This document shows, piece after piece, positions 62,375-64,000 of a stretch of 64,000 nt of DNA. The notes beneath the pieces are model-generated. The model saw only the letters and a list, made by a program, of their open reading frames with translations. It did no database searches and was not told the origin of the DNA. The DNA comes from Chryseobacterium formosum. GTDB lineage: Bacteria > Bacteroidota > Bacteroidia > Flavobacteriales > Weeksellaceae. Where the stretch lies: the NCBI RefSeq assembly GCF_026460885.1, contig NZ_JAOVZW010000020.1, positions 1 through 64,000 of the forward strand, given 5' to 3'. Made by a program: the position numbers and the translations under genes. Position 1 is the stretch's first letter, and the number at the start of each line of letters is the position of its first letter.

Positions 62375-63100
62375 ATGAAAAAAATAACCTGCCTAATTGC
62401 CGACGACGAACCAATGGCGTTGAACTTAATCGAAAGTTATGTTCTGAAAACGCCTTTTCTTGAACTGAAAAACAAAAGCAACAGTGCAATCGAAGCAATG
62501 CAGGTTTTGGAAGAACAAAAAGACATCGATTTATTTTTCTTAGATATTCAAATGCCGGATTTGACGGGTTTGGAATTTTCAAAACTTCTTCCGCAAAACA
62601 GCCGAGTGATTTTCACAACTGCTTTTGACCAATATGCAATTGATGGTTATAAAGTCAACGCTTTGGATTATTTATTAAAACCATTTGATTATAATGAATT
62701 TCTGAGCGCAGCTTCAAAAGCCAGAAATTATTTCGAATCGCAGCAATCTGCTTCTGTATCAAAACCGGAAAGAAAACAAGAATTTTTCTTCGTAAAATCT
62801 GAATACAAGCAAATCAAAATCAACTTTTCCGAAATCCTGTACATTGAAGGTTTGAAAGATTATGTGAAAATTTATTTGAAAGACAATCCAAAACCAATTC
62901 TTACTTTGATGAGTCTGAGAAAGCTGGAAGAAGAATTACCTTCTGCTCAATTTATGAGAATTCATCGTTCTTATATCATTGGTTTGGATAAAATTGAAGC
63001 GATTGAAAGAAATCACATCGTCATAGGAAAAGAACAAATCGCCATTGCGCCAAATTACAAAGATTCGCTGATGGAATATATTGGTGGGAAGAGTTTGTAA
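62375..63100 (+). CDS. LytTR family response regulator
   Basis: A 241-residue response regulator with REC domain (about 1-118; acidic pocket D10/D11, phospho-acceptor D57 in FFLDIQMPDLTG, Lys in LLKPFD) and LytTR DNA-binding domain (about 140-240; EILYIEGLKDYVKIYL and RIHRSYIIGLDKIEAIE). It forms a two-component system with the preceding kinase and closes the efflux operon. Confidence 0.88.
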   Translation: MKKITCLIADDEPMALNLIESYVLKTPFLELKNKSNSAIEAMQVLEEQKDIDLFFLDIQMPDLTGLEFSKLLPQNSRVIFTTAFDQYAIDGYKVNALDYLLKPFDYNEFLSAASKARNYFESQQSASVSKPERKQEFFFVKSEYKQIKINFSEILYIEGLKDYVKIYLKDNPKPILTLMSLRKLEEELPSAQFMRIHRSYIIGLDKIEAIERNHIVIGKEQIAIAPNYKDSLMEYIGGKSL

Positions 63101-63541
63101 TTACTGAATATCTACGATTTTCTGATTCATATTATTCAAAGAAAAAACCTCATTTTTCTGTTTTCCATTCATTGCTTTTGCCAATGGAGATTCTGGCGAA
63201 ATACAAATGATTTTCTCATTCTCAACTTTGATTTCGCCTAAAGAAACAGAGATAAAAAATAATCCTTTTTCAGTTTTCACAATGGCTCCTTTTTCAGCTT
63301 TATCAGAAGCTTTTGGTAAGACAGTTTTGAGGAAATCCTTTTGTTTAAGAATTTCATTCAGCTGAATTTGGAGATTGTTTATTTCCTGCTGAAGCATTTC
63401 TCTTCCCGTTTCATATTTGTCGCCCATCGAACTTTTGGTGTCGTTGCTGGAAGCACGGGTTTCTGAAATCAGTTTCTCGAAATTCTGGATTTTCTCGGAG
63501 AGTTTTAGTTTAATACTATCGATAAGTGAAGATTTGTTCAT
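63101..63541 (-). CDS. GreA/GreB-like protein
   Basis: A 146-residue protein with an N-terminal coiled coil (about 12-75) and a C-terminal beta domain with IICISPESPLAKAMNGKQKN (about 113-132), as in transcript-cleavage factors GreA/GreB. The coiled coil lacks an obvious acidic tip D-E pair of active Gre factors, so it could be a regulator of RNA polymerase without cleavage activity. The ATG at 63541 is preferred to an upstream 63568 start because that would place part of a hairpin repeat inside the gene. Convergent with the response regulator gene (stop codons abut). Confidence 0.65.
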   Translation of the reverse strand: MNKSSLIDSIKLKLSEKIQNFEKLISETRASSNDTKSSMGDKYETGREMLQQEINNLQIQLNEILKQKDFLKTVLPKASDKAEKGAIVKTEKGLFFISVSLGEIKVENEKIICISPESPLAKAMNGKQKNEVFSLNNMNQKIVDIQ

Positions 63542-63544
63542 ATT

Positions 63545-63606
63545 AAGTTTGGCTAAAGCCTTTGTCAAATTAATTTAAAAGCGGACTAAAGTCCGCTCCT
63601 ATTGAT
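63545..63606. repeat. Two-hairpin intergenic repeat, copy 2
   Basis: Begins AAGTTTGGCTAAAGCC and carries the perfect hairpin GCGGACTAAAGTCCGC (63581-63596), then TCCTATTGAT. It is the same element as 11577-11640 and lies upstream of the GreA/B-like gene. Confidence 0.75.
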
Positions 63607-63668
63607 CATTTTAAAGTTATATATTTTGATTTAATCTTAGAAGATTTTTTCACATAACTTTTTTTAAT

Positions 63669-64000
63669 TTATTTTTCAAAAACGGCATAATCAGAAACTC
63701 TAAAATTGAATTTTTTATTATTGCTGAAATCTCTTTTCGTTTTATCAAAAACGTTTTTAAAAACTCCTGATAAATTTTCATCTTCAATAGTAAATTCAAC
63801 ATCTTCTTTTGAGAAATTTAGGACTACTAAAACTTCATTCCATTTATTTTTTCTGATATAAGCAAAAATTTTATCGTTTGAAGAAGTATTTAAAAGATAA
63901 GTGACAACATTTGAATCTCCGCCTCTTAAAGCCGGGTTTGAAGATTTTAAATCCAATAAAGTTTTATAAAAATCGGCCATCTCGTAATTATTTGTCCATT
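63669..64000 (-). CDS. Alpha-amylase family (GH13) protein, 3' part only
   Basis: The window ends inside this gene. The visible 110 residues are the C-terminal part of a GH13 enzyme: MADFYKTLLDLKSSNPALRGG is the conserved stretch after the catalytic barrel, followed by the beta-sandwich domain C (IFAYIRKNKWNEVLVVLNFS). The open frame continues past position 64000 (WTNNYE precedes MADFYK), so no start codon belongs here. Confidence 0.75.
   Translation of the reverse strand, partial: WTNNYEMADFYKTLLDLKSSNPALRGGDSNVVTYLLNTSSNDKIFAYIRKNKWNEVLVVLNFSKEDVEFTIEDENLSGVFKNVFDKTKRDFSNNKKFNFRVSDYAVFEK

Overview
The window looks like chromosomal DNA from a Flavobacteriia member, most likely Chryseobacterium or a close relative (Weeksellaceae). 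Signs of this are low GC, genes without Shine-Dalgarno leaders, promoters of the TTTG / TAnnTTTG type, a type IX secretion C-terminal sorting domain, a complete aerotolerance (bat) cluster, mevalonate-pathway HMG-CoA synthase, a direct glutaminyl-tRNA synthetase and a bifunctional ornithine-lipid synthase of the OlsF type. No prophage, integron, IS transposase or CRISPR array was seen.

Layout. 0-5 kb: a MenI-like thioesterase, then a small regulatory operon (two lipoproteins, an ECF sigma factor with a membrane-spanning C-terminal extension, a barrel-like protein) running into a MenF-like isochorismate synthase. 5-13.6 kb, minus strand: moxR, DUF58, a BatD-like small protein, batA, batB, batC, batD, then marC and a small membrane protein. 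13.8-21 kb: DinB, rlmB, a DUF6263-like lipoprotein, DUF4834, YfhO, a GIY-YIG gene between inverted repeats, and a glycosyltransferase. 21-31 kb: a YpdA-like flavoprotein, S41 protease, TonB-dependent receptor, MFS exporter, glnS, and fbp-menC. 31.6-35.3 kb: lysC, olsF and four tandem tRNA-Phe genes. 35.4-45 kb: a secreted thioredoxin, DUF3575, NamZ, a LolE/FtsX-like permease, a CBS-like cysteine synthase, cbpM-cbpA and a DAACS symporter. 45-55.5 kb: a DUF779 / aldehyde dehydrogenase / AraC module, HMG-CoA synthase, a T9SS cargo protein, M1 aminopeptidase, thyA and an SDR. 55.7-63.1 kb: a MacAB-TolC-like efflux operon ending in a LytS/LytTR two-component pair. It is followed by a GreA/B-like gene and the 3' part of an alpha-amylase-family gene cut by the window end.

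Most genes are housekeeping. The unusual material is (1) the sigma-factor operon, where two near-identical ECF-type promoter sequences precede the two lipoprotein genes and the sigma factor itself carries hydrophobic segments and a tail; (2) a 753-bp noncoding block that separates the ATPase and permease genes of the efflux pump and holds at least three repeat families, one with stems that have changed in a compensatory way between copies; (3) a set of structured intergenic repeats scattered through the window, one fragment of which appears inside a glycosyltransferase coding sequence; (4) the 135-bp tandem tRNA-Phe array, each unit with its own terminator-like hairpin and a U-U mismatch in the T stem. 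Family names come from recognising motifs in the translated sequence; no database search was run.
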